Notes under the pieces: generated by a model
What the model was told of the DNA's origin: nothing
What the model saw: the letters and a program-made list of their open reading frames with translations, nothing else
Database searches by the model: none
DNA from: Campylobacter lari
GTDB lineage: Bacteria > Campylobacterota > Campylobacteria > Campylobacterales > Campylobacteraceae
Assembly: GCF_004357905.1 (NCBI RefSeq)
Contig: NZ_SMTT01000003.1
Location: 1 to 64,000, forward strand
DNA: 64,000 nt
Reading direction: 5' to 3'
Shown: positions 41,162-51,528 of the stretch, piece by piece
How the letters are laid out: each line of letters opens with the position of its first letter
How positions within the stretch are numbered: position 1 is the first letter of the stretch
Made by a program: the position numbers and the translations under genes

Positions 41162-41713
41162 TTATGCTAATTTTTTCAAAGCCTCTTTAATAAGCTCACT
41201 AGTATTTTTACTCTCACAAGTTCTTAAAACCTTTAAAATATTTTCTTGTTTAAAACCAAGTGAAAGTAAAGCTGCCAAAGCTTGTGCTTGGTCTTGATTA
41301 GAATTTTCTATATTGATTTTTGTATCACTTAACTCAGCTATAATTCTTTTTGCACTCTTTGGACCAATACCAGGAACTTTTTTAAATACACTCTCATCGC
41401 CACTTTGCAAAGCTGCATAAAAAGTATTAGTATCTAAGCTTGAGCAAAGTGCCATAGCAGTAGTTGCTCCTATACCACTAATTTTGATTAATAATTCAAA
41501 CATTTTTTGCTCATTTATATCTAAAAATCCATATAATTTATGAGAGTCTTCTTTGATAATTTGTGTGATTAAAAACTCAATCTTTTGATCTTTTTCAAAA
41601 TTACTTGAGCAAAAAAGCGAAACAAAAACACCATAACTTACCCCACTTGAAGTTTTCAAAACTACAAAAGTAGGTTCTTTTTTACTCACTATTCCTTCAA
41701 TTGCCACTATCAT
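41162..41713 (-). CDS. ruvA: Holliday junction helicase subunit RuvA
   Basis: Binds four-way junctions and loads RuvB. The 183-residue protein has the N-terminal OB domain ([20 protein letters not shown]), two HhH motifs ([13 protein letters not shown] and [16 protein letters not shown]) and the C-terminal RuvB-binding three-helix domain ([15 protein letters not shown]). It overlaps the FapA-like gene upstream by 4 bases. Confidence 0.95.
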   Translation of the reverse strand: MIVAIEGIVSKKEPTFVVLKTSSGVSYGVFVSLFCSSNFEKDQKIEFLITQIIKEDSHKLYGFLDINEQKMFELLIKISGIGATTAMALCSSLDTNTFYAALQSGDESVFKKVPGIGPKSAKRIIAELSDTKINIENSNQDQAQALAALLSLGFKQENILKVLRTCESKNTSELIKEALKKLA

Positions 41714-43566
41714 TTAGTTTCTTCCTTGTAATTACTAATAGCACGAATTTCAAAAAGTTCCATCTCATTTTCTGTATTAATTTTTTGAAGCTCAAAACAT
41801 TGAATTTTTTCTTCATCATGAGGATAATAGCTTAATTCTTTTCTAGGATTTAACAAAATGAATTTAATTTCATTTAAATCCATCCATTTTCCACTTTTAT
41901 TAATAATCTTAGATTTTAAAAGTTTTTCTTGAATTTTCTTAAGCTTTTCCATATTTGCTTTTTCTTCTTCTTTTAAAGATTCTATTTTATTGGCAAAAAT
42001 ACTTAGATTTTCAATCTTTTGATTAAAATCTTTAATAGTAGCTTTATAAGCTTGCGGTATAGCTCTTTTTGCACTCATTAATTCTTTTACTTTTTGCTGT
42101 AAAATTCGTATGGAGTCTTTACTTATATTGATTGTGTGTTTAGTCTCTTCTATTTCTTTAACTAAATTTTCTTGTTCTTTTTTCAATCCATCAACATGTA
42201 TTAGTATCTCTTCTCCGCTTTTTTCTTCTCCAAAAGCTTTAAGATCTTGAATTATAAATTTATTTCCACTGCCTTGAATTTTTTCAACATGGATTAAACT
42301 TTTAGCACTACATAAACAATTTCCGCCGAGTTCTTGTATGTAAATTTCATCAGCAATAATCTCTCCGCCCATAGCCTTTTTAATATTTACTTTTTTAGCC
42401 TTGATAGAGCCATTTTCCAAAGTTTCAGCAAAAATCTCCTCAGCCTCACAATATCCTCTTAAGATATTAACCTCAACCTTTTGTCCTATAATAGTGCTTT
42501 TATGATGCATATTGCCTTTAAGAATTATCTTTTTACCTCTTAAAACAGAATCTTGAGCCATATTACCAATAACTTCTAATTCCTGAGCCTCAACAGTAAT
42601 TCTAGGACCTATTGCATCTTCTAGAGTGTTTGTATTTTTAATCACAATAATAACTTGCTTATCAAAACCCGCCCAAATAGAACCTGTACTTTTAAAATCA
42701 ACTTTACTAAATTCTAAATAATTTTCTATCTCATAAATGGATTTTCTTTGTATAATAAAACCATCTTTTTTAGCAATATATTTTATACTCTCATCATCTT
42801 CTTTAACTTCAAATTTATCAGAACAAACAACTTTTTCTTTATTTATTTTTGGTGGAAGTGCTTTTAAAATTTTAAATCTTAAATCCTTGCCATCGCTACC
42901 CTCTTTTGGCTTGATTCTCTCAATAGCCACCTCATCTTTTCCTATAGGTGCTACATAGTTTCTATTCATCACATCATTATACTTTTTTAGATTTTCTAAA
43001 TAATGATATTTTATTTCTTCATTTGTAGGCTCTTGCGGATTAATTCCTTTACATACTTCAAATTCAACTTCAAAATCAAATTTTTGCTTTTCTTTAACTT
43101 TAGTATTAAAATCAATAATTTGCTTTTTAAAATCAAAAATTCTAAACCCAAGCAAATATTTTTCTTTTATCATCGCTTTATAAATAGCTTCTAAAAGCTC
43201 TAGAGCTAATTTGTCATGAAAAGCAATAGTTTCACTAGCTCTAACGCTAGCTTTTAATAAAGTACAAAGCTCATTAGTATATAAACTAACTTCAAAAGTT
43301 GAAATGCGTGCAAATTTTTTAAAATAAATTTCTATTTTATATTCTTGTTCTATATTTAATTCATGATTTAAAAATTTCTCATCTTCTTCAAAAATTTTCA
43401 ACTCTTTTTCATTAACTTTTATCCATTCTTGATTATCATAAGTATAAGAAGTACTAAAACTTAACAACCTAAAATCAAGTTCATCAACTTCACATTTATT
43501 TTCAGAAGCAAATATTAAAAGCTCTCTATAAGGGTCTTTAGTGTATAAAATTTTCTTTTCTTCCAT
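41710..43566 (-). CDS. FapA-like (DUF342) protein
   Basis: A 618-residue cytoplasmic protein. The N-terminal ~180 residues are Lys/Glu-rich without a known domain. The middle (about 210-460) resembles the FapA/DUF342 beta-helix family: IEVVGNMAQDS-like turns (seen as [18 protein letters not shown]), [10 protein letters not shown] and [16 protein letters not shown] repeats typical of stacked beta rungs. A coiled coil follows (about 470-570). In Vibrio FapA affects polar flagellar assembly and localisation; in Campylobacter the role is not established. It leads the ruvA-ddl-murF unit. Confidence 0.7.
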   Translation of the reverse strand: MEEKKILYTKDPYRELLIFASENKCEVDELDFRLLSFSTSYTYDNQEWIKVNEKELKIFEEDEKFLNHELNIEQEYKIEIYFKKFARISTFEVSLYTNELCTLLKASVRASETIAFHDKLALELLEAIYKAMIKEKYLLGFRIFDFKKQIIDFNTKVKEKQKFDFEVEFEVCKGINPQEPTNEEIKYHYLENLKKYNDVMNRNYVAPIGKDEVAIERIKPKEGSDGKDLRFKILKALPPKINKEKVVCSDKFEVKEDDESIKYIAKKDGFIIQRKSIYEIENYLEFSKVDFKSTGSIWAGFDKQVIIVIKNTNTLEDAIGPRITVEAQELEVIGNMAQDSVLRGKKIILKGNMHHKSTIIGQKVEVNILRGYCEAEEIFAETLENGSIKAKKVNIKKAMGGEIIADEIYIQELGGNCLCSAKSLIHVEKIQGSGNKFIIQDLKAFGEEKSGEEILIHVDGLKKEQENLVKEIEETKHTINISKDSIRILQQKVKELMSAKRAIPQAYKATIKDFNQKIENLSIFANKIESLKEEEKANMEKLKKIQEKLLKSKIINKSGKWMDLNEIKFILLNPRKELSYYPHDEEKIQCFELQKINTENEMELFEIRAISNYKEETK

Positions 43567-43591
43567 AGCTTAAGCTTCCTTATTATATATA

Positions 43592-43626
43592 AAATTTTGA
43601 TTTTAGCAAAAATAAAATCAAAATTT
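43592..43626. repeat. 14-bp perfect inverted repeat between divergent genes
   Basis: AAATTTTGATTTTA (43592-43605), spacer GCAAAAA, TAAAATCAAAATTT (43613-43626). It sits in the 124-base gap between the FapA-like gene (minus) and murJ (plus), upstream of both, so it is not a terminator for either. A regulator-binding dyad acting on both promoters is the simplest reading. Confidence 0.65.
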
Positions 43627-43653
43627 AGTTAAAATTAGCTCTATTAAAAATTT

Positions 43654-43659
43654 TATAAT
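43654..43659 (+). promoter_or_regulatory. putative -10 of murJ
   Basis: TATAAT 31 bases upstream of the murJ ATG, within a T- and A-rich tract. A minus-strand TATAAT (43582-43587) near the FapA-like gene is its probable divergent counterpart, though it lies close to that start. Confidence 0.5.
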
Positions 43660-43690
43660 ACTCAAACTAATATTTAAAGAATGAAAATTA

Positions 43691-45145
43691 ATGAGAAAAA
43701 ATATTGTTTTTAAAAATTTCATCATCAATGCCTTAGGAATTTTATTTTCTAGGATTATGGGCGTTTTAAGAGATATTGTTTTAGCTTTATATTTAGGAGC
43801 TGGAATTTATAGCGATATTTTCTTTGTGGCTTTAAAAATGCCTGCTTTTTTTAGAAGAATTTTTGCAGAAGGGGCCTTTGGACAAGCTTTTTTACCAAGT
43901 TTTTTAAAAGCAAGTAAAAAAGGTGCTTTTTGTATAAATGTTTTATTGCAATTTAGTATTATAGTGTTTTTAACCTGTATTTTAGTGAGTTTTTTTGCTG
44001 AATTTTTTACAAAGATTTTTGCTTTTGGCTTTAATAAAGAAACAATTATCTTGGCTGCGCCTTTGGTTTCTATTAATTTTTGGTATTTGTTTTTTATTTT
44101 TTTGGTAACTTTTTTAGGCTCTTTATTAAATTATAAACAAAATTTTTTCATCACTTCTTTTTCTGCTTCATTTTTTAATCTTTTTGTTGTGATTGCAGGT
44201 TTTTTTGTCAATCAAGATGAGCCTTTAGAGGCCTTGTATTATTTTTCATATGCGACTGTCTTAAGTGGTTTAGCTCAACTTATATGGCATATTTTTGCTT
44301 TAAAAAATACTAGAATTTTAAAAAGCATGTATTTAAGCATAAAACTTAAAAAAACAAAGACTAGTTTAGATAAATTTCATTCTACTTTTACCCATGGACT
44401 TTTAGGCTCTTCGGCAAATCAAATTAGTTCATTATTAGATACTACTATAGCTAGTTTTTTAATGGCTGGAAGTATTTCGTATTTGTATTATTCTAACAGA
44501 GTTTTTCAGCTTCCTTTAGCTCTTTTTGCAATCGCTCTAAGTCAAGTAAGCTTTCCAAAAATACTAAGACATTTAAAAGCAAATGAAGAACAAAAAGCCT
44601 TAGCTTTTATGCAAAAAGCTTTTGAATATTTAAGTGTGCTTTTGATTTTAGCTAGTATAGTTGGGATTATCTTAGCTAAAGAAATTGTGGAGTTTTTATT
44701 TCAAAGAGGAAATTTTAATCAAGAAGATACAAAAATCACTGCATTTTTATTACAAGCTTATCTTTTAGGACTTTTACCTTTTGGTTTGCAAAAACTTTTC
44801 TCTTTGTGGCTTTATGCTAAATTTAAACAAAAAATAGCCGCTGTAATCGCCTTTAAAACACTTTTTATATCAGCATTTTTTAGCGTAGCGATTATTTTAC
44901 TTATCAAAGAAGAAACTTATAAGAGCTTAGGCATTGCATTAGCTTCATCTATTAGTGCTTTTTATTTATTATATGCTAATATTAAAGAATTTGGCTTTAA
45001 AAATCTTTGGGGTATTTTTAGGGTTAAATTTTGGCTTATTAGTATAGTATTTTTAAGTTTATTTGCTCTAGGCTTATTTGAAATTAAAGATATTTTAATA
45101 CAATTTTTAATTGGAATTTATCATTTTTTTAAAGGTTTATTTTAA
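43691..45145 (+). CDS. murJ: lipid II flippase MurJ
   Basis: A 484-residue MOP-superfamily transporter with about 13-14 membrane helices. The family signatures are SRIMGVLRDIVLALYLGAG near the N-terminus, RRIFAEGAFGQAFLPSF, and PLALFAIALSQVSFPKI with the FQRGNF stretch after helix 8. It flips lipid II to the periplasm, directly following the Ddl/MurF steps encoded by the divergent cluster. It overlaps cysS by one base (TAATG). Confidence 0.95.
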   Translation: MRKNIVFKNFIINALGILFSRIMGVLRDIVLALYLGAGIYSDIFFVALKMPAFFRRIFAEGAFGQAFLPSFLKASKKGAFCINVLLQFSIIVFLTCILVSFFAEFFTKIFAFGFNKETIILAAPLVSINFWYLFFIFLVTFLGSLLNYKQNFFITSFSASFFNLFVVIAGFFVNQDEPLEALYYFSYATVLSGLAQLIWHIFALKNTRILKSMYLSIKLKKTKTSLDKFHSTFTHGLLGSSANQISSLLDTTIASFLMAGSISYLYYSNRVFQLPLALFAIALSQVSFPKILRHLKANEEQKALAFMQKAFEYLSVLLILASIVGIILAKEIVEFLFQRGNFNQEDTKITAFLLQAYLLGLLPFGLQKLFSLWLYAKFKQKIAAVIAFKTLFISAFFSVAIILLIKEETYKSLGIALASSISAFYLLYANIKEFGFKNLWGIFRVKFWLISIVFLSLFALGLFEIKDILIQFLIGIYHFFKGLF

Positions 45146-46527
45146 TGGTTTTTTTTGATAGTGTTTTAAAGAAAAAATGCGAATTTATCCCAAATGAGGC
45201 AAAAAAAGCAAACATTTATCTATGCGGACCTACTGTATATGATGATGCACATTTAGGACATGCAAGAAGTAGTGTTTGTTTTGATTTTTTAAGAAGAGTT
45301 TTACTAGCAAGTGATTATGAAGTGATTTTTGCTAGAAATTACACTGATATTGATGATAAAATTTTAAAAAAAATGCAAGAAAGTGGTAAAAGCTTAGAAG
45401 AAATTACAAATTTTTATATTAAAAGATATGATGAGGATATGCAAGCGCTTAATATCTTAGAACCTAACTTTAAGCCAAAGGCTACAGCTTATATTGAGCA
45501 AATGATTATATATATAGAAAAACTTTCAGAATTAAACCTAGCGTATAAACTTGAAGATGGAATTTATTTTGATACCAGCAAAGATGATAAATACTTTTAT
45601 ATCTCTAAAAGAAATTTAGAAGATAATCAATCACGCTTAGAAGAAAGTGTAGCCAAAAAAAATGATAGCGATTTTGTTTTATGGAAATTTGATGAAAAAT
45701 TTTATCCTGCAAGTTTTGGTAAAGGAAGACCAGGCTGGCACACAGAATGCGTTGTGATGATAGAAAGTATTTTTAAAGATAAACTTGATATTCATGCAGG
45801 AGGCATAGATTTACTTTTTCCTCATCATGAAAATGAAGCTTGTCAGTGTCGTTGTAAAAACAATCATGAGTTGGCTAATTTTTGGCTGCATAATGGCTTT
45901 GTGCAAATTAATGGTGAAAAAATGAGCAAAAGCCTGGGAAATAGCTTTTTTCTAAAAGATTCTTTAAAACTTTTTAGTGGAGAGGTTTTGAGATTTTATC
46001 TTTTAAGTGTGCATTATAGAGCGCATTTTAACTACGCTTTAGAAGACTTACAAGCTACTAAAAAAAGACTTGATAAATTTTACCGTTTAAAAAAACGCTT
46101 AAATTTAAATGCTTTTATAGATGAAAAAACTACCATAGAAAGTGAAGTAGCTAAAAATATCTTAGAAGTTTTAAATGATGATTTAAATGCCTCTAAAGCC
46201 TTGGCTTTACTTGATGAGTTTATCAATGAAAGTAATATTTACTTAGATCAAAACCTAAAAGACAAAGCTTATAAAATACAATTAGAAAAAACCTTAAAAG
46301 AACTCGCTTTTATTTTTGGTATAGGTTTTATGGATACTATAAAATATTTTCAATTTGGCATTAGTAAAGAAAAATGTCAGGAAATAGAAGAAAAAATCGC
46401 TCTACGCAACAAGGCAAAGCAAGAAAAAAACTATGCCTTAGCAGATCAAATTCGTGATGATTTAGCTAAAGAGAATATTCTTTTAATGGATACACCAAAT
46501 GGTGTGGTATGGGAGAAAAATGGATAA
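45145..46527 (+). CDS. cysS: cysteinyl-tRNA synthetase CysS
   Basis: Class I synthetase of 460 residues. Zinc-binding Cys in YLCGPTVYD, the HIGH-equivalent DDAHLGHARS, then PGWHTECVVM, GGIDLLFPHHENEACQ and the KMSKS loop KMSKSLGN. The C-terminal DALR and anticodon domains are present (LRNKAKQEKNYALADQIRD). It overlaps murJ by one base and msbA by eight. Confidence 0.95.
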   Translation: MVFFDSVLKKKCEFIPNEAKKANIYLCGPTVYDDAHLGHARSSVCFDFLRRVLLASDYEVIFARNYTDIDDKILKKMQESGKSLEEITNFYIKRYDEDMQALNILEPNFKPKATAYIEQMIIYIEKLSELNLAYKLEDGIYFDTSKDDKYFYISKRNLEDNQSRLEESVAKKNDSDFVLWKFDEKFYPASFGKGRPGWHTECVVMIESIFKDKLDIHAGGIDLLFPHHENEACQCRCKNNHELANFWLHNGFVQINGEKMSKSLGNSFFLKDSLKLFSGEVLRFYLLSVHYRAHFNYALEDLQATKKRLDKFYRLKKRLNLNAFIDEKTTIESEVAKNILEVLNDDLNASKALALLDEFINESNIYLDQNLKDKAYKIQLEKTLKELAFIFGIGFMDTIKYFQFGISKEKCQEIEEKIALRNKAKQEKNYALADQIRDDLAKENILLMDTPNGVVWEKNG

Positions 46528-48283
46528 AAATTACAAAGAAATGAAGCTTAAAGAGGTTTTTACTCGCTTTAAGCCTTATTATAAAGATTATTGGTTTTAT
46601 TTTGTTTTAGCTATTATTGGTATGCTTTTAACTAGTGGTGGAACAGCTGCTAGTGCATACATCATAGAGCCTATTTTAAATAAAATTTTTATAGAAAAAA
46701 ATGTTGATTTGCTTTATTATATGCCTTTACTTGTTGTTTTAATTTATGCTTTAAAAAATCTTGGTGCTTATATGCAAGTTTATTATATATCTTATGTTGG
46801 GACAGATATTTTAAGAAGATTAAGAGAATTAGTTCTTGGCAATCTTTTGCGCTTAGATATGAGCTTTTTTCATAAATACAGAAGTGGAGAATTAATCAGC
46901 AGATGTACTTCTGATATTGGAGCTTTACAAAATATAGTTTCTACTATAATACCTGAAATTTTAAGAGAAAGTTTAACCGCGATTGGACTTTTAAGTGTGG
47001 TAATTTATCAAAGTCCAAAACTTGCTTTTTTTGCTTTAGTTATTTTACCTTTAGCAATTTACCCTCTTGCTATTTTTGCTAAAAAAATCAAAAAAATAGG
47101 ACGCAATACTCAAGAAAAAAATTCTGATCTTACTTCAAGATTAAGTGAAATCTTTTCTAATATAGAACTTATTAAAGCTTCTAATGCAGGTAAAAATGAA
47201 ATGCAAAAATTCAGCCAAACTAATAGCGAAGTTTGCAAACTTTCCTTAAAAGGCATTAGAATTGAAGCTTTAAGTAGCCCTTTAATGGAATCTATGGGTT
47301 CAATTGGCTTTGCAATAGTAATTATAATAGGTGGTAAAGAAGTAATTGATGGAAGTTTAAGCATAGGTTCTTTTTTTAGCTTTACTACAGCTTTATTTAT
47401 GGCTTATACTCCTATTAAAAGACTTTCTTCACTTTATACAAGATTGCAAAATGCAGTAGCAGCTAGTGAGAGAACTTTTTATTTAACTGATTTAGAACCA
47501 CAAATTAAAGGTGGCGATGAAAAACTTACAGAAAATATCCAAAATATTCATTTTAAAAATGTCTCTTTAAGCTATCAAAAAGATAAAACGGTATTAAAAG
47601 ATGTAAATTTTTCTTTTGATAAAGGAGAAATTCTAGCCTTAGTTGGATCAAGTGGTGGAGGAAAATCTTCTATTATCAATCTTTTGATGTATTTTTTTGA
47701 AAAAGATAGTGGTGAGATTTTAATCAATCAAAAAGACATTAGCTCTTTTGATATTATTAGTTTAAGAGAAAATATTTCTTTGGTAACTCAAAATATTTAT
47801 ATATTTAATGACACTATAGCTCAAAATATTGCTTATGCTAAAGAATATAACGAAACACGCGTGATAGAGGTTTTAAAACAAGCTAATGCTTATGATTTTG
47901 TCCAAGAACTTGGTGGTATACATACTGAATTAAAAGAACATGGAAAAAATCTCTCCGGCGGACAAAAACAACGCATTGCCATAGCAAGGGCTTTATATAA
48001 AAATCCTCAAATTTTAATTTTTGATGAAGCAACCTCAGCACTTGATAATGAAAGTGAAAAAGCCATAGTAAAAACCATAGAAAGCTTAAAAAAAGATCGC
48101 TTAATACTCATCATCGCTCATAGGCTTAGCACTATAGAAAATGCTGACAAAATTGCTGTGCTTGATAAAGGAAAAATAGCTTCTATAGGAAATGATGCTT
48201 ATTTAATGCAACATTGTGAAATTTATCAAAAATTAAAACAAAAAGCACAAAAAACTGATAAAGTTAAAGAAAATGAAAACTAA
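46520..48283 (+). CDS. msbA: lipid A/LOS export ABC transporter MsbA
   Basis: A 587-residue half-transporter: six membrane helices (about 20-310) followed by an ATPase with Walker A GSSGGGKSSI, Q-loop LVTQNIYIF, signature LSGGQKQR, Walker [14 protein letters not shown] and His-switch IAHRLS. It probably flips lipid A-core across the inner membrane; related Campylobacter half-transporters such as PglK are the alternative. The frame opens at 46499, but the ATG at 46520 follows GGGAG, so I start there. Confidence 0.85.
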   Translation: MDKNYKEMKLKEVFTRFKPYYKDYWFYFVLAIIGMLLTSGGTAASAYIIEPILNKIFIEKNVDLLYYMPLLVVLIYALKNLGAYMQVYYISYVGTDILRRLRELVLGNLLRLDMSFFHKYRSGELISRCTSDIGALQNIVSTIIPEILRESLTAIGLLSVVIYQSPKLAFFALVILPLAIYPLAIFAKKIKKIGRNTQEKNSDLTSRLSEIFSNIELIKASNAGKNEMQKFSQTNSEVCKLSLKGIRIEALSSPLMESMGSIGFAIVIIIGGKEVIDGSLSIGSFFSFTTALFMAYTPIKRLSSLYTRLQNAVAASERTFYLTDLEPQIKGGDEKLTENIQNIHFKNVSLSYQKDKTVLKDVNFSFDKGEILALVGSSGGGKSSIINLLMYFFEKDSGEILINQKDISSFDIISLRENISLVTQNIYIFNDTIAQNIAYAKEYNETRVIEVLKQANAYDFVQELGGIHTELKEHGKNLSGGQKQRIAIARALYKNPQILIFDEATSALDNESEKAIVKTIESLKKDRLILIIAHRLSTIENADKIAVLDKGKIASIGNDAYLMQHCEIYQKLKQKAQKTDKVKENEN

Positions 48284-48333
48284 GAATTATCATTTTTTTA
48301 GTAAAATATGCTATTTTGTAAAAAAGGAAAAAT

Positions 48334-49392
48334 ATGACTTATGAAAGTTTAAAACCTTTAATATATAAATTAGATCCAGAAAATGCCCATGCTTTAGCTG
48401 AATTTAGTATGCGAACGCTAGATTGTATATTTCCTGGAGGGCTTAGTTTTTTTGCAAAAGATTGTATAATAAATGATGAAATTTTAAATCAAGAAATTTT
48501 TAATTTAAATTTTTACAATCCTGTGGGCTTAGCAGGTGGCTTTGATAAAAATGCAACTATGATAAGACCGCTAAGTGCTTTAGGTTTTGGCTTTTTAGAA
48601 TATGGAACTTTCACCCCAAAACCTCAAAATGGCAACGAAAAACCTAGACTTTTTAGACTTGTTGAACAAGAAAGTATTCAAAATGCTATGGGTTTTAATA
48701 ATAAAGGTAAAGATGCTATCGCAAAAGAAGTAAAAAAAGTCTATCCTTTTAGCATACCTTTAGTAGCAAATATAGGCAAAAATAAAATCACTCCAAATGA
48801 AGAAGCTATTAATGATTATATTATTTTATTAAAAGAATTTAAAGATTTGTGCGATTTGTTTGTGATTAATATATCCTCTCCAAATACCAAAAATTTAAGA
48901 GATTTACAAAGTGAGGAATTTGTAAACACCCTATTTAATCAAGCAAAAGAAATCACAAAAAAACCTGTGATTTTAAAAATTGCTCCAGATATGAGTATAG
49001 ATAGTGCAATTTCACTTTGCAAAAGTGCTATTAGTGCAAAAGCTGATGGTATTATCATGGCAAATACTAGTATAGATTATTCTTTAATTGATAATACAAG
49101 AACCTTTGGTGGAATTAGTGGTAGATTAATCACTCAAAAAAGTGCGACATTTTTTAAAGAAGTAGCTAAAGAAATTTATCAAGATACTATTTTAATAGCA
49201 AGCGGTGGTATAGATAGTGCTGAACTTGCTTATGAACGCATTAAAAATGGAGCTAGTTTGGTTCAAATTTATACAGCTATGATTTTTAAAGGACCAAGTA
49301 TTGTTAAAAATATCAATCAAGGATTAATTGAACTTTTAAAACAAGATGGTTTTAATCATATTAGTCAAGCTATAGGAGTTAATTTTAAATGA
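48334..49392 (+). CDS. pyrD: dihydroorotate dehydrogenase (quinone, class 2) PyrD
   Basis: Oxidises dihydroorotate to orotate with quinone as acceptor. The 352-residue protein has the amphipathic N-terminal membrane-associating helices (about 1-40), FYNPVGLAGGFDKNA, FNNKGKDA, the class 2 Ser site NISSPNTKNLR and the FMN phosphate site IASGGIDSAE. AAGGA precedes the ATG by about 5 bases. It overlaps the next gene by 4 bases. Confidence 0.95.
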   Translation: MTYESLKPLIYKLDPENAHALAEFSMRTLDCIFPGGLSFFAKDCIINDEILNQEIFNLNFYNPVGLAGGFDKNATMIRPLSALGFGFLEYGTFTPKPQNGNEKPRLFRLVEQESIQNAMGFNNKGKDAIAKEVKKVYPFSIPLVANIGKNKITPNEEAINDYIILLKEFKDLCDLFVINISSPNTKNLRDLQSEEFVNTLFNQAKEITKKPVILKIAPDMSIDSAISLCKSAISAKADGIIMANTSIDYSLIDNTRTFGGISGRLITQKSATFFKEVAKEIYQDTILIASGGIDSAELAYERIKNGASLVQIYTAMIFKGPSIVKNINQGLIELLKQDGFNHISQAIGVNFK

Positions 49393-50642
49393 TTAATTAT
49401 AAAAAAATCACCCTTGAAAATGAACTTGAAATTTACACTTTACCTGTAAATAAAAAAAGCGGGGTTATAAGTGTAGATATTTTTTATAAAGTTGGCTCAA
49501 GAAATGAAAAAATGGGAAAAAGCGGCATAGCTCACATGCTTGAACATTTAAATTTTAAAAGTACAAAAAATTTAAAAGCAGGCGAATTTGATGAGATAGT
49601 CAAGGGTTTTGGTGGAGTGGATAATGCAAGTACTGGTTTTGACTATACGCATTATTTTATAAAATGCTCTAGTGAAAATTTAGACAAATCTTTGTGGCTT
49701 TTTGCTGAATTAATGCGTAATTTAAATTTAAAAGATGATGAGTTTCAGCCTGAAAGAAATGTAGTTTTAGAAGAAAGGCGTTGGAGAACTGATAATAATC
49801 CTTTAGGATATTTATATTTTAGATTATACAATCATGCCTTTTTACATCATCCATATCATTGGACTCCAATAGGCTTTTTTAAAGATATACAAAATTGGAA
49901 AATAGGAGATATACAAGATTTTCATCAAACTTTTTATCAACCCAAAAATGCTATTTTGCTTGTGAGTGGCGATATTAATGAAGATGAAGTTTTCAATCTT
50001 GCTAAAAAACATTTTCAAGATATAAAAAACACCAAAGAAATCCCTATAGTTCATGAAAAAGAACCTGAACAAGATGGTGCTAAACGCGTGATCTTGCACA
50101 AAGAAAGCGATACACAACTACTAGCACTTGCATACAAAATTCCTGCATTTAATCATGAAGATATGCCAAAACTTTGCGCATTGAGTGAGCTTTTAGGAAA
50201 TGGAAAAAGTTCTTTAATAAGTGAAATTTTAATTGATAAATTAGAACTAATCAATGAATTTTATGCCTATGCAAGTGAAAATATAGATGAGAATTTATTT
50301 ATATTTATTTGTGTTTGTAATGAAGATATAAAAGCAGAAGATGTTGAAAAAGAGCTTTTGAAAATTCTTGAAGATGTAAAAAATGCCAAATTTGATGATG
50401 CTATCATGGAAAAAATCAAAAATACCGTAAAAAGTGATTTTATTTTTTCACTAAGCAATGCAAGTAGCGTTGCAAATATTTATGGATCTTATCTTGCAAA
50501 GGGTGATTTAAAACCTTTGCTTGATTATGAAAAAAATATAGAAAATCTAAGCAAAGATGATTTAATTCATTGTGCTAGAAAATACTTCAATGAAGACAAA
50601 TCTACAACAATAATCTTAAAAAGGGGCGAAAATGGACAATAA
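49389..50642 (+). CDS. M16-family zinc peptidase
   Basis: A 417-residue pitrilysin/M16-like peptidase with the inverted zinc motif HMLEH (His49, Glu52, His53) and a downstream Glu in NVVLEERRWR. The N-terminal catalytic half is followed by a non-catalytic half (about 210-417). No signal peptide is visible, so it may be cytoplasmic or need another route. The gene lies between pyrD and dapA, overlapping both. The substrate is unknown; relatives process peptides in the periplasm or cytosol. Confidence 0.85.
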   Translation: MINYKKITLENELEIYTLPVNKKSGVISVDIFYKVGSRNEKMGKSGIAHMLEHLNFKSTKNLKAGEFDEIVKGFGGVDNASTGFDYTHYFIKCSSENLDKSLWLFAELMRNLNLKDDEFQPERNVVLEERRWRTDNNPLGYLYFRLYNHAFLHHPYHWTPIGFFKDIQNWKIGDIQDFHQTFYQPKNAILLVSGDINEDEVFNLAKKHFQDIKNTKEIPIVHEKEPEQDGAKRVILHKESDTQLLALAYKIPAFNHEDMPKLCALSELLGNGKSSLISEILIDKLELINEFYAYASENIDENLFIFICVCNEDIKAEDVEKELLKILEDVKNAKFDDAIMEKIKNTVKSDFIFSLSNASSVANIYGSYLAKGDLKPLLDYEKNIENLSKDDLIHCARKYFNEDKSTTIILKRGENGQ

Positions 50643-51528
50643 CATCATCATAGGAGCAATGACAGCTTTAATAACTCCATTTAAAAATGGAAAATTAGAT
50701 GAGCAAACTTACCATAAACTTATCAAAAGACAAATCGCAAATGGAATTGATGTAGTAGTGCCTGTTGGAACAACCGGAGAAAGTGCCACCTTAACCCATG
50801 AAGAGCATAGAATTTGTATAGAAATAGCACTAGATGCATGCAAAGGAAGTTCTTGTAAGGTTTTAGCAGGAGCAGGAAGCAATGCCACACATGAAGCTGT
50901 AAGTTTAGCTAAGTTTGCACAAGAGCATGGAGCTGATGGAATTTTAAGCGTTACTCCATATTATAACAAACCCACACAAGAAGGTTTATATCTTCATTAT
51001 AAAGAAATAGCAAAAAGTATAGATATACCTGTACTTTTATATAATGTCCCAGGAAGAACAGGGTGTGAGCTTCAAACAGAAACTATTATAAGATTATTTA
51101 GAGATTGTGAAAATATTTACGGGGTAAAAGAAGCTAGTGGAAGCATTGATAAATGCGTTGATTTGCTAGCGCATGAACCTAGAATGATACTTTTAAGCGG
51201 GGAAGATGCGATTAATTATCCTATACTTTCAAATGGCGGTAAGGGTGTGATTTCAGTTACTTCAAATTTACTTCCTGATATGATTTCAAAATTAACTCAT
51301 CTAGCTTTAAAAGAAAAATACATTGAAGCTAAAAAAATCAATGATGAGTTATATAATATTAATAAAATTTTATTTTGTGAAAGCAATCCTATACCTATTA
51401 AAGCGGCAATGTATATAGCAGGTTTAACCCCTACTTTAGAATATCGTTTGCCACTTTGCAAACCTAGTGATTGCAATTTAACAAAAATAGAAGCGATTAT
51501 GAAAAACTATAATATAAAAGGATTTTAA
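50632..51528 (+). CDS. dapA: 4-hydroxy-tetrahydrodipicolinate synthase DapA
   Basis: Condenses pyruvate with aspartate semialdehyde in the lysine/diaminopimelate pathway. The 298-residue TIM barrel has PVGTTGESATLTHEEH, the catalytic Tyr in LLYNVPGRTGC and the Schiff-base Lys in YGVKEASGS. Campylobacter DapA is typically feedback-inhibited by lysine. It supplies mDAP for the cell-wall genes nearby; lysC, the pathway's first enzyme, is at the other end of the window. Confidence 0.95.
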   Translation: MDNNIIIGAMTALITPFKNGKLDEQTYHKLIKRQIANGIDVVVPVGTTGESATLTHEEHRICIEIALDACKGSSCKVLAGAGSNATHEAVSLAKFAQEHGADGILSVTPYYNKPTQEGLYLHYKEIAKSIDIPVLLYNVPGRTGCELQTETIIRLFRDCENIYGVKEASGSIDKCVDLLAHEPRMILLSGEDAINYPILSNGGKGVISVTSNLLPDMISKLTHLALKEKYIEAKKINDELYNINKILFCESNPIPIKAAMYIAGLTPTLEYRLPLCKPSDCNLTKIEAIMKNYNIKGF

